NCBI GenBank assembly: GCA_964584755.1
Contig: CAZPAV010000023.1
Location: 1 to 42,174 of the forward strand
Reading direction: 5' to 3'
Origin: CAZPAV01 sp964584755
GTDB lineage: Bacteria; Actinomycetota; Acidimicrobiia; Spongiisociales; UBA5794
DNA: 42,174 nucleotides
Below, piece by piece: positions 1-7,595 of this stretch. The notes beneath the pieces were generated by a model. The model had not been told where the DNA came from. It saw only the letters and a list, made by a program, of their open reading frames with translations, and searched no databases. Made by a program: the position numbers and the translations under genes. Positions within the stretch are counted from its first letter, which is position 1; each line of letters starts with the position of its first letter.

Positions 1-2
1 CC

Positions 3-38
3 GCCGAACAGGTGAGGGAGGTCTTCGGTGACCGGTGA
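3..38 (+). CDS. possible C-terminal end of an upstream gene
   Basis: One frame is open from the window edge to a TGA at 36-38 and ends in -EVFGDR. It is too short to identify. It may simply be chance, because only eleven codons are visible. Confidence 0.2.
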   Translation, partial: AEQVREVFGDR

Positions 39-81
39 CCCGGCTGGAAGGCCACAGGGAGCAATGCCCTCCCATGCGTGT

Positions 82-119
82 CGATCCTGTAACGAAACTA
101 AAGATTCTGGTTAGGATCG
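82..119. promoter_or_regulatory. inverted-repeat operator of the abiE pair
   Basis: CGATCCTGTAAC (82-93) faces GTTAGGATCG (110-119). The arms are complementary except for two extra bases in the left one. The repeat lies directly before the antitoxin start at 124. AbiEi antitoxins are known to bind inverted repeats in their own promoter and repress it, so this is the natural candidate operator. The binding itself is inferred. Confidence 0.5.
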
Positions 120-123
120 AGAC

Positions 124-942
124 ATGACTGACGCAGGAGACTCGCTTCAACCTCGCGAGCTGGCCGACTGGCTGCTGGCTCGGGGCCGACATTGGGCGAC
201 CACGGCCGAGGTCGCTGAGCTCCTGGGGATTCCGGAGCATCACGTGGCACCATCGTTGGCCCAGTCGCGGCGGCGCGGGTTGCTGTTCAGCCCGACGAAA
301 GGGTTGTACGTTGCGATCCCGCCTGAGTTCCGCTCCTGGGGCGCCGTCCCGGCGGCTCACTTTGTGGACCCGATGATGCGCCACCTCGGTCACGACTACT
401 ACGTCTGTCTCCTCTCGGCTGCCGAGATCCACGGGTTCTCCCATCAGCGCCCTCAGGTCTTCCAGGTGATGACACCGGCGAGGCTCCGGCCGCGGACATT
501 CGGGCGGGTCCGGATCGAGTTCGTCACGTCCGTGCACACGTCGAATCGTCCCACCGACGTCGTCAACACTCCGACCGGGACCATGCGTGTCTCGACCCCG
601 GAGGTCACCGTGCTCGATCTCGTGTCGTTCCCGAATCGGAGTGGGGCGTTGTTCAACGTGGCAACCATCATCGGCGATATGCTGGTCGAAGGCGCCCTCG
701 ATGTTGGTCGTCTCGCCGAGGTGGCCTCCGACTACCCGGCGTCGATCGTCCAACGCACCGGGTGGCTCCTCGACTACATGGCCAGACAGGTCGACGTGGA
801 AGTCGACACCGATCCGCTGATCCCGGGTGCGTCCACACGGACGACGCCCACTCCGCTGGATCCAGGCCGGGGACGATCCGGGAACCTCGATCGGCGTTGG
901 AACGTGGTCGTCGCCGAGTATCCGGACGAGGAGTCGTCGTGA
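124..942 (+). CDS. abiEi: AbiEi-family antitoxin of a type IV toxin-antitoxin system
   Basis: This 272-residue protein has an N-terminal winged-helix segment (about residues 10-60, with TTAEVAELLGIPEHHVAPSL as helix-turn-helix) followed by the AbiEi C-terminal domain. The family antitoxin represses its own promoter and counters the nucleotidyltransferase AbiEii without a stable complex. The ATG at 124 follows an inverted repeat at 82-119. The stop overlaps the toxin start by GTGA, so the two are translationally coupled in the usual antitoxin-first order. No strong ribosome binding site is visible, so a leaderless or weakly initiated message is possible. The gene lies on the element side of a tRNA-fragment attachment site (1872-1914), as expected for mobile defence cargo. 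The family call is firm and the defence role is inferred from the family. Confidence 0.85.
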   Translation: MTDAGDSLQPRELADWLLARGRHWATTAEVAELLGIPEHHVAPSLAQSRRRGLLFSPTKGLYVAIPPEFRSWGAVPAAHFVDPMMRHLGHDYYVCLLSAAEIHGFSHQRPQVFQVMTPARLRPRTFGRVRIEFVTSVHTSNRPTDVVNTPTGTMRVSTPEVTVLDLVSFPNRSGALFNVATIIGDMLVEGALDVGRLAEVASDYPASIVQRTGWLLDYMARQVDVEVDTDPLIPGASTRTTPTPLDPGRGRSGNLDRRWNVVVAEYPDEESS

Positions 943-1718
943 TCCCACGAGCGGCGATCACCGAATGGGGTCGTACCGTGCCGTGGCCGACGGTCGAGCA
1001 GGTCGAGCAGGATCTGGTGCTGTCCCGGCTCATCGTCGAGATCGCCAACGACGACTACCTCGGCGACGAGCTGGTGTTCCGAGGCGGCACCTGTTTGCAC
1101 AAGCTCCATGCCCCCGAACCGTTCCGCTACAGCGAGGACCTCGACTACGTGCGCAGTACCGGTGGTGGAATCCGAGAGCTCACCAGGGCGGTCACCCGGA
1201 TCGGGGACCGACTCGGCATGGAGGTGCGAACCAGGATCACCGAGCATCCCAAGATGTTCCTGCGTGCCCCGCACGAGACGGGTGGAGGCCAGATGCGGGT
1301 CAAGATCGAGGTCAACACGTTCGAACGGTCACCGGCCAGCCCACCGATCAGGATTCCATTCCATGTCGAGTCCTCGTGGTTCCGCGGCGGCGGCGAGGTC
1401 CTCACGTTCACCCTCCCCGAGGTCGTCGCCACGAAGATCCGGGCCTTGTTTCAGCGATCGAAGGGACGTGACCTATTCGACCTGTGGCTGGCCATCACCA
1501 AGCTTGGCGTGACGCCGGCCTCGATCGTCGAGGCCTTCGCTCCGTACCGTCCCGACAGCTACACCAGGAGTCGTGCCGTGCGGAACCTGCGCGAGAAGCT
1601 GACCCGTTCGGCGTTTCGCGACGACCTCCGTGCGCTCGTGACGGCCTGGCCGGAGGGATACGATATCGACGCCGCGGCCAATGTCGTCATCACGGACGTG
1701 CTCGCCCTCGTCGAGTAG
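939..1718 (+). CDS. abiEii: AbiEii-family nucleotidyltransferase toxin
   Basis: This is a 259-residue protein of the nucleotidyltransferase superfamily. Visible motifs are GGT at residues 49-51 (motif I), SEDLDY at 65-70 carrying the acidic metal ligands (motif II), Lys166 in ATKIRAL (motif III) and Asp178/Asp181 in GRDLFDLW (motif IV), so the catalytic core looks intact. Family toxins modify RNA targets (tRNA nucleotidyl transfer is known for relatives) and halt growth during phage infection. The start is the GTG at 939 inside the antitoxin stop (GTGA). The in-frame stretch back to 762 is antitoxin coding sequence in another frame. Length is slightly below that of many AbiEii proteins. Confidence 0.85.
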   Translation: MIPRAAITEWGRTVPWPTVEQVEQDLVLSRLIVEIANDDYLGDELVFRGGTCLHKLHAPEPFRYSEDLDYVRSTGGGIRELTRAVTRIGDRLGMEVRTRITEHPKMFLRAPHETGGGQMRVKIEVNTFERSPASPPIRIPFHVESSWFRGGGEVLTFTLPEVVATKIRALFQRSKGRDLFDLWLAITKLGVTPASIVEAFAPYRPDSYTRSRAVRNLREKLTRSAFRDDLRALVTAWPEGYDIDAAANVVITDVLALVE

Positions 1719-1730
1719 GCGAGATTTGAT

Positions 1731-1754
1731 TCTTCTAACGGATCTTCTAACGGA
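1731..1754. repeat. two tandem copies of a 12-bp unit near the element end
   Basis: TCTTCTAACGGA occurs at 1731-1742 and again at 1743-1754, head to tail. It sits just after the AbiEii stop and about 120 bp before the tRNA-derived attachment site. Short direct repeats at such a spot are typical of integrase arm sites or excisionase sites, but that role is a guess. Confidence 0.6.
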
Positions 1755-1871
1755 TGGGCCGATACGAGGGGTTATCCACAGGTATCGGCCATCATGGCGA
1801 TCCTGCGAAAACCCTTGCCAGCAAACGATTTTGAGCAATGATGGAAACTGATGAAAACCCTCCGAAGGCGA

Positions 1872-1914
1872 CTCATAACCCGAAGGTCGCAGGTTCGAAT
1901 CCTGCCCCCGCTAC
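1872..1914 (+). other. tRNA-Met 3' fragment: attachment site of an integrated element
   Basis: The stretch reads as the 3' part of a CAT-anticodon tRNA. It has anticodon loop CTCATAA (1872-1878), a CCCGA 3' anticodon strand, a T arm with perfect GCAGG/CCTGC stem around TTCGAAT (1889-1905), acceptor strand CCCCGCT (1906-1912), and A at the discriminator. The five bases before the loop (GGCGA) do not pair with CCCGA, and no D arm or 5' acceptor strand lies upstream, so identity to the tRNA starts at the anticodon loop. That is the classic core of tyrosine-recombinase sites. Given this orientation, the element body would be to the left and would include the abiE pair. Confidence 0.75.
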
Positions 1915-2244
1915 GAACGAAAGTCCTTGTCCCGCAAGGGCCTTCGGTGGTCGTGGGAGAGCTGCCGAGCTGCCGGCGGGCTGATCTTCTCAAGGATGAC
2001 GACGTGGCGCTGTCGACGTCACCGGATGCCGCGGCGCGGCTCACCCGTTCGTCGGCGAGGCGCTCGGTGCTGGACCGAGGGCGCTGTCTTCGTCCGGTCT
2101 TTCGACGTCATCGAGGTCAGGGTCGGGCGCGACGAGGTGACAGGCTGCGAGACGGCAGAGCCTTGGTTGCGAAGAGGTTCCACTCGTTCCCGGCCGCACG
2201 GCGGCGATCACCATCGGAACGCCGATGGCCGCTGCGGCTTCGGC
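1915..2244. other. no convincing gene
   Basis: Several open frames cross this stretch on both strands, but none has a recognisable family, a ribosome binding site or neighbours it would belong with. The minus-strand frame that continues from the 2245-2424 remnant loses family similarity here. I read it as decayed sequence flanking the insertion site. Confidence 0.5.
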
Positions 2245-2424
2245 CTTGCCGGTCGATCTCCCATGGGTGGCGGCGGTGAACCCGGCCGCCTGCTCGTGAC
2301 GGGTCGGGATCGCTTGGGCCGGGGAGGCTCGCCACGACTCGAGGAGCTCCACGGTGTCCTCACCCAGGATGCCGGAGACGTGCTCGACATCCCCGTTCTC
2401 GAGCACGTGCCCGAACCGGCCGGA
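2245..2424 (-). pseudogene. remnant of a thiamine-diphosphate enzyme (acetolactate-synthase-like N-terminus)
   Basis: On the minus strand, residues GHVLENGDVEHV, SGILGEDTVELLES and TRHEQAAGFTAATHGRSTGK follow the order of the N-terminal PYR domain of acetolactate-synthase-type enzymes. In those enzymes a segment like LENEGVEYVFGIPGEE is followed by the RHEQ motif carrying the catalytic Glu and by a GRxTGK segment. A stop lies directly upstream (2425-2427), and after GRSTGK the similarity ends, so only about 60 residues of a roughly 550-residue enzyme remain. Recognition is by eye and moderate. Confidence 0.4.
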
Positions 2425-2473
2425 TCACGTCATCGGGCCGGTCGGAGCCGTTGTCGGCGCCCGTCCGGGGGTG

Positions 2474-2806
2474 TCAGGCGACGAGAGATCGACCCCAGAG
2501 AATCGTGAAGATGCCGATGACGACCAGCGCCGCTCCGATGAGATCGAACCGGTCGGGCCGGAACCCCTCCAGAAGCCAGCCCGATGCCATGGCACCCACC
2601 AGGAACACGCCGGCGTAGGCGGCGTAGAGACGTCCGAACTGGGACTCCGCCTGGTAGGTCTGTATCACGGCATACAGGAAGAGCGCGCCGAGGCCGGCGG
2701 GCACCAGCCACAGCGATGCCCCGTGCCTCCTCCATTGCCAGACGGCGTAGACGCCACCCAGCTCGGCCGTCACCGCCACCAGGAAGATCGCGACCGTTGC
2801 GACCAT
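2474..2806 (-). CDS. YnfA/UPF0060-family small membrane protein
   Basis: This 110-residue protein has four hydrophobic segments, matching the length and topology of the UPF0060 (YnfA) family, which is related to small multidrug transporters. Family hallmarks seen are AELGGVYAVWQW near residue 15, the LYAAYAGVFL segment near the third helix and the final RPDRFDLIGAALVVIG helix. The start at 2806 is preferred over 2821 because it follows an AAGGGAAGGG ribosome binding stretch and gives the family length. The gene faces away from the TetR operon and has no evident partner. Function in the family is poorly defined; metal or drug export is only a suggestion. Confidence 0.8.
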   Translation of the reverse strand: MVATVAIFLVAVTAELGGVYAVWQWRRHGASLWLVPAGLGALFLYAVIQTYQAESQFGRLYAAYAGVFLVGAMASGWLLEGFRPDRFDLIGAALVVIGIFTILWGRSLVA

Positions 2807-2934
2807 CGCCCTTCCCTTCATGCTTCCGACGAGTTGCTCGAAGTGATCAGGCTATCGGGATGGGTCGCGGCCATGGACGTGGCGTCGATCGCGCGCCGGA
2901 GGGACTGGGACGGTGCCCACCGGTCCCGAACCGA

Positions 2935-2963
2935 TTGACGGCACGTGAACCCGCTGCTAGAAC
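2935..2963 (+). promoter_or_regulatory. sigma-70-type promoter of the TetR-led operon
   Basis: TTGACG at 2935-2940 and TAGAAC at 2958-2963 are separated by 17 bp. They lie 36 bp before the tetR-type start, with an operator-like palindrome immediately after the -10 box. Confidence 0.5.
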
Positions 2964-2964
2964 A

Positions 2965-2985
2965 TGACACCTGAGTCACCTGTCA
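2965..2985. promoter_or_regulatory. palindromic operator for the adjacent TetR regulator
   Basis: TGACA (2965-2969) and TGTCA (2981-2985) form an inverted repeat with an 11-bp spacer, starting one base after the -10 box and ending 13 bp before the regulator's start. A repressor bound here would block transcription of its own gene and everything behind it. Assignment to this TetR is inferred from position. Confidence 0.5.
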
Positions 2986-2998
2986 AGTTGAGGTCGAT

Positions 2999-3622
2999 GT
3001 GACCGAAGTCGCCGACGGCGTGGGCCAACCCCGGACAGAGCGGGGCAGGGCGACACGCGCCGCCCTTCTCAAGGCCGCCGAGGAGGTCTTCGGGGAGTAC
3101 TCGTTCGACCGAGCAACCGTCTCCGAGATCACGAGGCGGGCGGGCGTCGCCCAGGGGACCTTCTACGTCTACTTCCCCGACAAGAAGGCTGCGTACGTGG
3201 AACTCGTCCACGAGCTCAACGCCTCCCTGCGCCGCGCTATCGCCACCGCCATCGGCGACGAGACCGACCGCATGGAGATGGAACGGATCGGTTTCCTGAC
3301 GTTCTTCGATTTCATCAACGAACACACCGCCCTGTACAAGGTGGTGCGTGAGGCCGAGTTCGTCGACGTGGACCTGTACAGCTGGCACTACCAGACGCTC
3401 GGCGCGGCCTACCGCAGGGGTATCCAGGCTGCCATCGACGCCGGGCAGCTCGACGCATCGCTCGACGCGGAGACGGCCGCCGACATCCTCATGGCGATCT
3501 CGGAGTACATCGGCTGGAAGTACGTGATCCGCGACGCGAGCAAGCCCAGCGAAGAGGTCTTCGAGCAGGTCATGGGGTTCATCTCACGTGGCCTCATGTA
3601 CAAGGGAAGGAGCGCGCCGTGA
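2999..3622 (+). CDS. TetR/AcrR-family transcriptional regulator
   Basis: This 207-residue protein has a typical TetR N-terminal DNA-binding domain: RGRATRAALLKAAEEVF forms helix 1 and VSEITRRAGVAQGTFYVYFPDKKAAYVELV the helix-turn-helix (about residues 13-60). A variable ligand-binding domain follows. The start is a GTG at 2999 just behind the 2965-2985 palindrome. The stop overlaps the next gene's GTG (GTGA), so the regulator is the first gene of the operon with a hydrolase, a Liv-type ABC importer, a KASIII-like enzyme and an acyl-CoA ligase. Many regulators in such positions sense the substrate acid or its CoA ester; the ligand here is unknown. Confidence 0.9.
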   Translation: MTEVADGVGQPRTERGRATRAALLKAAEEVFGEYSFDRATVSEITRRAGVAQGTFYVYFPDKKAAYVELVHELNASLRRAIATAIGDETDRMEMERIGFLTFFDFINEHTALYKVVREAEFVDVDLYSWHYQTLGAAYRRGIQAAIDAGQLDASLDAETAADILMAISEYIGWKYVIRDASKPSEEVFEQVMGFISRGLMYKGRSAP

Positions 3623-4704
3623 CGCCATCGCCGGCCCTCGGCATCCATGCGACCACCGTCGTCTCGTCGAGGATCACGACCAGGGTGCTGAGCGTCGGTA
3701 CCCCCGACGGTCTCCCGGTCCTGTTCCTCCACGGCAACCTGTCGAACGCCACCTGGTGGGACACCACCCTCGCATCCCTGCCGGAGGGCATCTACGGCAT
3801 CGCCCCCGACCAGCGTGGCTACGGCGAAGCCGATCCCGAGAAGAAGATCGACGCCACCCGCGGAATGGGGGATCTCGCCGACGACGCGTTCGCGCTGCTC
3901 GACCGGCTCGGGATCGACCGAGCCGTCGTCGTGGGCAGCTCGATGGGCGGTTCCGTGATCTGGCGCATGATCGCCGACCACCCCGAGCGGATCATCCGGG
4001 CGATCGTCGTCGCCCCCGGCTCCCCCTACGGCTACGGGGGGACCAAGGGCCTGAACGGGGAGCCCATCTGTGGCGACTTCGCCGGATCGGGCGCCGGGCT
4101 CGTCAACCCCGAGATGGTGGAGCGGCTCCGAAGCGGTGACCGGTCGACCGACAGCCCGTTCAGTCCGCGCAACGTGTTCCGGTCGCTGATCGTGAGAGAG
4201 GGGTACATCGCGCCGAACGAGGACGCCTACGTCGAGGCCATGCTGTCCACCCACTTCGGTGAGGGCGCCTATCCGGGGGATGCCGCCCCGTCGCCCAACT
4301 GGCCGTTCGTCGCCCCCGGTCTCCACGGCGCAGTGAACGGCCTGTCACCCCGCTGGGCGGCGGCGGCCGAGCCGGCGCTCGTGGCAGAGCCCAAGCCTCA
4401 CGTCGTGTGGATCCGCGGCGCCAAGGACCTGATCATCTCCGACGGTGGGCCGCTCGATCCGGGCACCTGGGGCCCGACAGGCCTCGTACCCGGCTACCCG
4501 GGGCCCGAGGCGTACCCGGCGCAGCCCATGGTCGGTCAGACCAGGGCGTGGCTCCGGCGCTACGCGTCCGCGGGAGGACCGTTCGAGGAGATCGTCCTCG
4601 ACGAAGCCGGGCACGTCCCCTACATCGACGATTCCGACACGTTCAACGGCGTCCTGCACGCCCACCTCGGCCCGGACGACGACCAAGCAAGGAGGGAAGG
4701 ATGA
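3619..4704 (+). CDS. alpha/beta-hydrolase fold enzyme
   Basis: This 361-residue hydrolase has a visible catalytic triad: nucleophile Ser108 in GSSMG (106-110), likely acid Asp270 in RGAKDLI, and His332 in AGHVPYID. The oxyanion-loop motif is FLHGNLSN near residue 37. Activity is probably hydrolysis of an ester, lactone, amide or C-C bond. The cap region between the nucleophile and acid is long, about 160 residues, so the substrate pocket is large. The start is a GTG overlapping the TetR stop, and the stop overlaps the following binding-protein start (ATGA). Its place before a transporter binding protein suggests it acts on the imported compound. No signal peptide is seen, so action is cytoplasmic. 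Confidence 0.85.
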   Translation: MTPSPALGIHATTVVSSRITTRVLSVGTPDGLPVLFLHGNLSNATWWDTTLASLPEGIYGIAPDQRGYGEADPEKKIDATRGMGDLADDAFALLDRLGIDRAVVVGSSMGGSVIWRMIADHPERIIRAIVVAPGSPYGYGGTKGLNGEPICGDFAGSGAGLVNPEMVERLRSGDRSTDSPFSPRNVFRSLIVREGYIAPNEDAYVEAMLSTHFGEGAYPGDAAPSPNWPFVAPGLHGAVNGLSPRWAAAAEPALVAEPKPHVVWIRGAKDLIISDGGPLDPGTWGPTGLVPGYPGPEAYPAQPMVGQTRAWLRRYASAGGPFEEIVLDEAGHVPYIDDSDTFNGVLHAHLGPDDDQARREG

Positions 4705-6071
4705 GCGCACGACGAACGCCCCTGTGGGCGCTGGTAGCGGTGCTGGCGCTCGTTGCGGCTGCGTGTAGCAGCGGCAGCGGTGGTTCGGTGGCCAGCACCA
4801 CTACCACAGCAGCCCAACAAGAGACTACGACAACGGCCGTCACAGTCGCGACGACCGCGCCGGAGACGACGACGACTGCGGCTGCCGGGGGCGTGAGCTG
4901 CACCGATCCGGTGAAGGTCGGAGTCATCACCGACCAGAGCGGTCCGCTCGCCATCTACGGCGCGCACATCATGCGAGCCTTCCCGCTCGGCATGGAGTAC
5001 GCCACGGGATCACCGGGCGTGGACGGCACCTATCAGCTGGACGACTGCACGATCCAGGTCCTCTACCGGGACGACACCTCCGACGCGGAGGCGGCGTCGA
5101 CCGCTGCTCGCGAGCTGATCGAGGTCGATGGCGTCGACATCATCGTCGGCTCCGTCTCCTCCGGGGTGACCGCCGGAATCCAGGAACTCGCCTTCCAGAA
5201 CGACGTGATCCACATCGCGGCGCCTGCGGCGGCGAACGACCTGACCGGGGCCAACTTCAACCCGAACAGCTTCCGGGTGTCTCGGAACAACTATCAGGAC
5301 GCGGTGAACATCTGTCAGTACCTGACGACGCAGTACCACAGCTTCGTGCAGATCGCCCCGGACTACTCGTTCGGGTACGGAGGCGCGGCGGCGTTCCGCG
5401 ACGCGTGCACGTTCTTCGGCGGCGAGTTCCCGAGCGACGACATCTTCGCTCCGATCGACACGACGGACTTCACGCCATACATGGAACAGGTGTTGAAGAG
5501 TCCCGCCGAGGCGTTCCTCGTCACCTGGGCCGGTCCCGGGTTCGTGGCACTCGCCCAGGCCGCGAAAGATCTCGGGGTGACCGACGAGAAGGCGATGGCC
5601 GCAGGGTTCGTCGACAACAAGGTGATGCCGGTGTTCTTCGCCAACAGCATCGGGCAGACCTCGGGGATCCTGTACCACTACACGCTCCCCGACAACCCGA
5701 TCAACGACTGGCTCGTCGAGCGGGAAGCCCAGGACGGGCAGATCCCCGACCTGTTCGACGCCGACGGCACGAACGCGGCGATCATGATCGTCGAGGCGCT
5801 CAAGGCGACGGGCGGCGATGCGAGCGCCGAGGCCTTGCGGAGCGTCATGGAGGGGATGAGCTTCGCAGGTCCGAAGGGCACCATCGACATCCGTGCCGAG
5901 GACCATGTCGCCATCCAGGACATGTACATCGTGAGGCTCGACAACGTCGACGACCCGGAGTTCAAGTACTTCACCCTGATCAAGACGAACCGCCCGCAGG
6001 TTCCCTGCCTGCTCGAGGGCGAGTACGCGAGCCGATGCGGTGACCTGCCCGCCGGCAGCCTCTCCGGCTGA
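4701..6071 (+). CDS. lipoprotein substrate-binding protein, Liv/branched-chain amino-acid type (periplasmic-binding type 1)
   Basis: This 456-residue lipoprotein begins with a basic n-region, a hydrophobic core and lipobox VAAAC with lipidated Cys22. A Thr/Ala-rich linker of about 40 residues (roughly 31-68) tethers the domain. The mature domain begins SCTDPVKVGVITDQSGPLAIYG and has the two-lobed type 1 periplasmic-binding fold, as in LivJ. The ATG at 4701 overlaps the hydrolase stop; the frame continuing upstream is antisense noise. It delivers substrate to the LivH/M-type permease encoded by the next genes. Members of this class bind amino acids, but many bind aromatic or aliphatic acids, which fits the downstream acyl-CoA ligases. 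Specificity cannot be read here. Confidence 0.9.
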   Translation: MSARRTPLWALVAVLALVAAACSSGSGGSVASTTTTAAQQETTTTAVTVATTAPETTTTAAAGGVSCTDPVKVGVITDQSGPLAIYGAHIMRAFPLGMEYATGSPGVDGTYQLDDCTIQVLYRDDTSDAEAASTAARELIEVDGVDIIVGSVSSGVTAGIQELAFQNDVIHIAAPAAANDLTGANFNPNSFRVSRNNYQDAVNICQYLTTQYHSFVQIAPDYSFGYGGAAAFRDACTFFGGEFPSDDIFAPIDTTDFTPYMEQVLKSPAEAFLVTWAGPGFVALAQAAKDLGVTDEKAMAAGFVDNKVMPVFFANSIGQTSGILYHYTLPDNPINDWLVEREAQDGQIPDLFDADGTNAAIMIVEALKATGGDASAEALRSVMEGMSFAGPKGTIDIRAEDHVAIQDMYIVRLDNVDDPEFKYFTLIKTNRPQVPCLLEGEYASRCGDLPAGSLSG

Positions 6072-6079
6072 CGAGCCAT

Positions 6080-6118
6080 CCGGCGAAGGGGCCCGGGCGT
6101 CCGGGTCCCCTTCGCCGG
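6080..6118 (+). promoter_or_regulatory. strong hairpin between binding-protein and ATPase genes
   Basis: A 12-bp perfect stem (6080-6091 with 6107-6118) continues inward after a one-base bulge to five more pairs around a GCGT loop. No T run follows, so it is not a clear intrinsic terminator. Such structures after a binding-protein gene commonly protect the upstream message and lower downstream expression, giving excess binding protein over permease. That function is inferred. Confidence 0.6.
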
Positions 6119-6129
6119 TCCCTACCACG

Positions 6130-6897
6130 ATGAGCACCGTTCTCGAGACGAAGAGCCTCCGGAAGGAGTACGGCGCGCTCGTCGCCGTCGACGATGTCTC
6201 GATCCGGATCGAGGAGCGCTCGCTGCATTCGATCATCGGGCCGAACGGGGCGGGGAAGACGACGCTGTTCAATCTCCTCAGCGGAACGGTCGAGCCGACG
6301 GCGGGATCGGTCGTCTATCGGGGCCGGGACATCACCGGCCTTCCGGCTCACCGGACCATCCACGAGGGCATAGGTCGGTCCTACCAGATCACGAACATCT
6401 TCCCCCTCCTCACGGTCTTCGAGAACGTCAGGCTCGCGGCCCAGGCGCTCGGAGGGAAGAACTTCCGCTTCTGGAGACGAACCGTTGCGTTTCCGGACGT
6501 CATCGACCGCACCCGGGAGGTGCTGCGACGCGTCGGCCTGGCCGACGACGCCGCCCGGATCGCCAACACCCTTCCCCACGGCGACCAGCGCAAGCTCGAG
6601 CTCGGCATGATCCTCGCCCCGGACCCCGAGGTGCTGCTCCTCGACGAGCCCACCGCGGGCATGGCCTCGAACCAGGTGCCGGAGCTCATGCACCTCATCG
6701 AGGGGATCCGCGCGGAGGGCGACAAGACCGTCGTCCTCGTCGAGCACAACATGAACGTCGTGATGGCCGTGTCGGATCGCATCACCGTCATGCACCAGGG
6801 GGCCGTGCTCGCCGAAGGCACGCCTACGGAGATCGCCGACGACGAAGCGGTCCAGGAGGCCTACCTCGGGACGCTCTACGAGGGAGACGACACGTGA
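6130..6897 (+). CDS. ABC transporter ATP-binding protein, LivG type
   Basis: This 255-residue ATPase has Walker A GPNGAGKTT (37-45), a divergent signature LPHGDQRKLELGM, Walker B VLLLDEPTAGM and the switch His in VLVEHNM. The C-terminal ending (EGTPTEIADDEAVQEAYLG) is the LivG-type tail. It powers the Liv-type importer together with the next gene. The start is taken as the ATG at 6130, after the 6080-6118 hairpin; an open frame reaches back to 6040 but covers the binding-protein end and the hairpin. The stop overlaps the LivF-type GTG (GTGA). Confidence 0.9.
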   Translation: MSTVLETKSLRKEYGALVAVDDVSIRIEERSLHSIIGPNGAGKTTLFNLLSGTVEPTAGSVVYRGRDITGLPAHRTIHEGIGRSYQITNIFPLLTVFENVRLAAQALGGKNFRFWRRTVAFPDVIDRTREVLRRVGLADDAARIANTLPHGDQRKLELGMILAPDPEVLLLDEPTAGMASNQVPELMHLIEGIRAEGDKTVVLVEHNMNVVMAVSDRITVMHQGAVLAEGTPTEIADDEAVQEAYLGTLYEGDDT

Positions 6898-7595
6898 GCG
6901 TCCTCGAGGTCGTCGACATTCACACCTTCATCGGCCCGTTCCACATCCTCGAAGGGGTCGAGCTCAGCGTCGAACGCGGGGAGATCGTCGCCCTCCTCGG
7001 GCGCAACGGCGCCGGCAAGACGACGACCCTCAAGACCATCCTCGGGCTGACACCGCCCCGGTCTGGCAGCATCACCTTCCTGGGCGAGGACCTCGCCGGT
7101 CTGCGCCCCTTCCAGATCGCCGCCAGGGGCATCGGGTACGTCCCGGAGCGCCGCGGGATCTTCGGGGGTCTCTCCGTCGAGGAGAACCTCCGACTCGCGG
7201 AACGCCGGCGCGGCGATCTCGCCAGGCGTCGGGACTTCATCTTCGATCTCTTCCCGGATCTCGCCAGGCTGATCGACCTTCCGGGCACGAAGCTCTCCGG
7301 CGGCCAGCAGCAGATGCTCGCCGTGGCCCGGGTCCTCGTGCCGGACAATGAGCTGCTGCTCATCGACGAGCCCTCCGAGGGCCTGGCTCCGGTGCTGATC
7401 GAGCAGATGATGACCGCGATCGCCGAGTTGAAGGCGTCCACGACGGTGATCCTCGTCGAGCAGAACTTCCTCGTCGCGTCGAGGCTCGCCTCGCGGTTCG
7501 TCATCATCGAGGAGGGAACATCCGTCCTCGCCGGAGCGATGGACGATCTCGTCGACGACGAGGCCACCATCCGCAGGTACCTGGGGGCCGCATGA
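6894..7595 (+). CDS. ABC transporter ATP-binding protein, LivF type
   Basis: This 233-residue ATPase is of LivF length. Walker A is GRNGAGKTTT, the signature is LSGGQQQM, Walker B is LLLIDEPSEGL, and the switch position reads VLVEQNF with Gln in place of His, which is normal in LivF proteins. It starts with a GTG inside the LivG-type stop and overlaps the permease start at its own stop (ATGA). It pairs with the LivG-type subunit to drive import. Confidence 0.9.
   Translation: MSVLEVVDIHTFIGPFHILEGVELSVERGEIVALLGRNGAGKTTTLKTILGLTPPRSGSITFLGEDLAGLRPFQIAARGIGYVPERRGIFGGLSVEENLRLAERRRGDLARRRDFIFDLFPDLARLIDLPGTKLSGGQQQMLAVARVLVPDNELLLIDEPSEGLAPVLIEQMMTAIAELKASTTVILVEQNFLVASRLASRFVIIEEGTSVLAGAMDDLVDDEATIRRYLGAA

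Noticed and set aside
1851..1920. A complete tRNA-Met gene
   Set aside because: Only the anticodon loop to the acceptor 3' strand is present. There is no D arm or 5' acceptor strand, and the anticodon stem cannot form.
2041..2406. An intact 121-residue gene on the minus strand
   Set aside because: Only the first part resembles a thiamine-diphosphate enzyme. The rest has no family, so it was reported as a remnant.
5010..6272. Long antisense open frame opposite the Liv-type binding protein
   Set aside because: Such long antisense frames are common in high-GC genes. It has no start context or family and lies opposite a well-supported lipoprotein gene.
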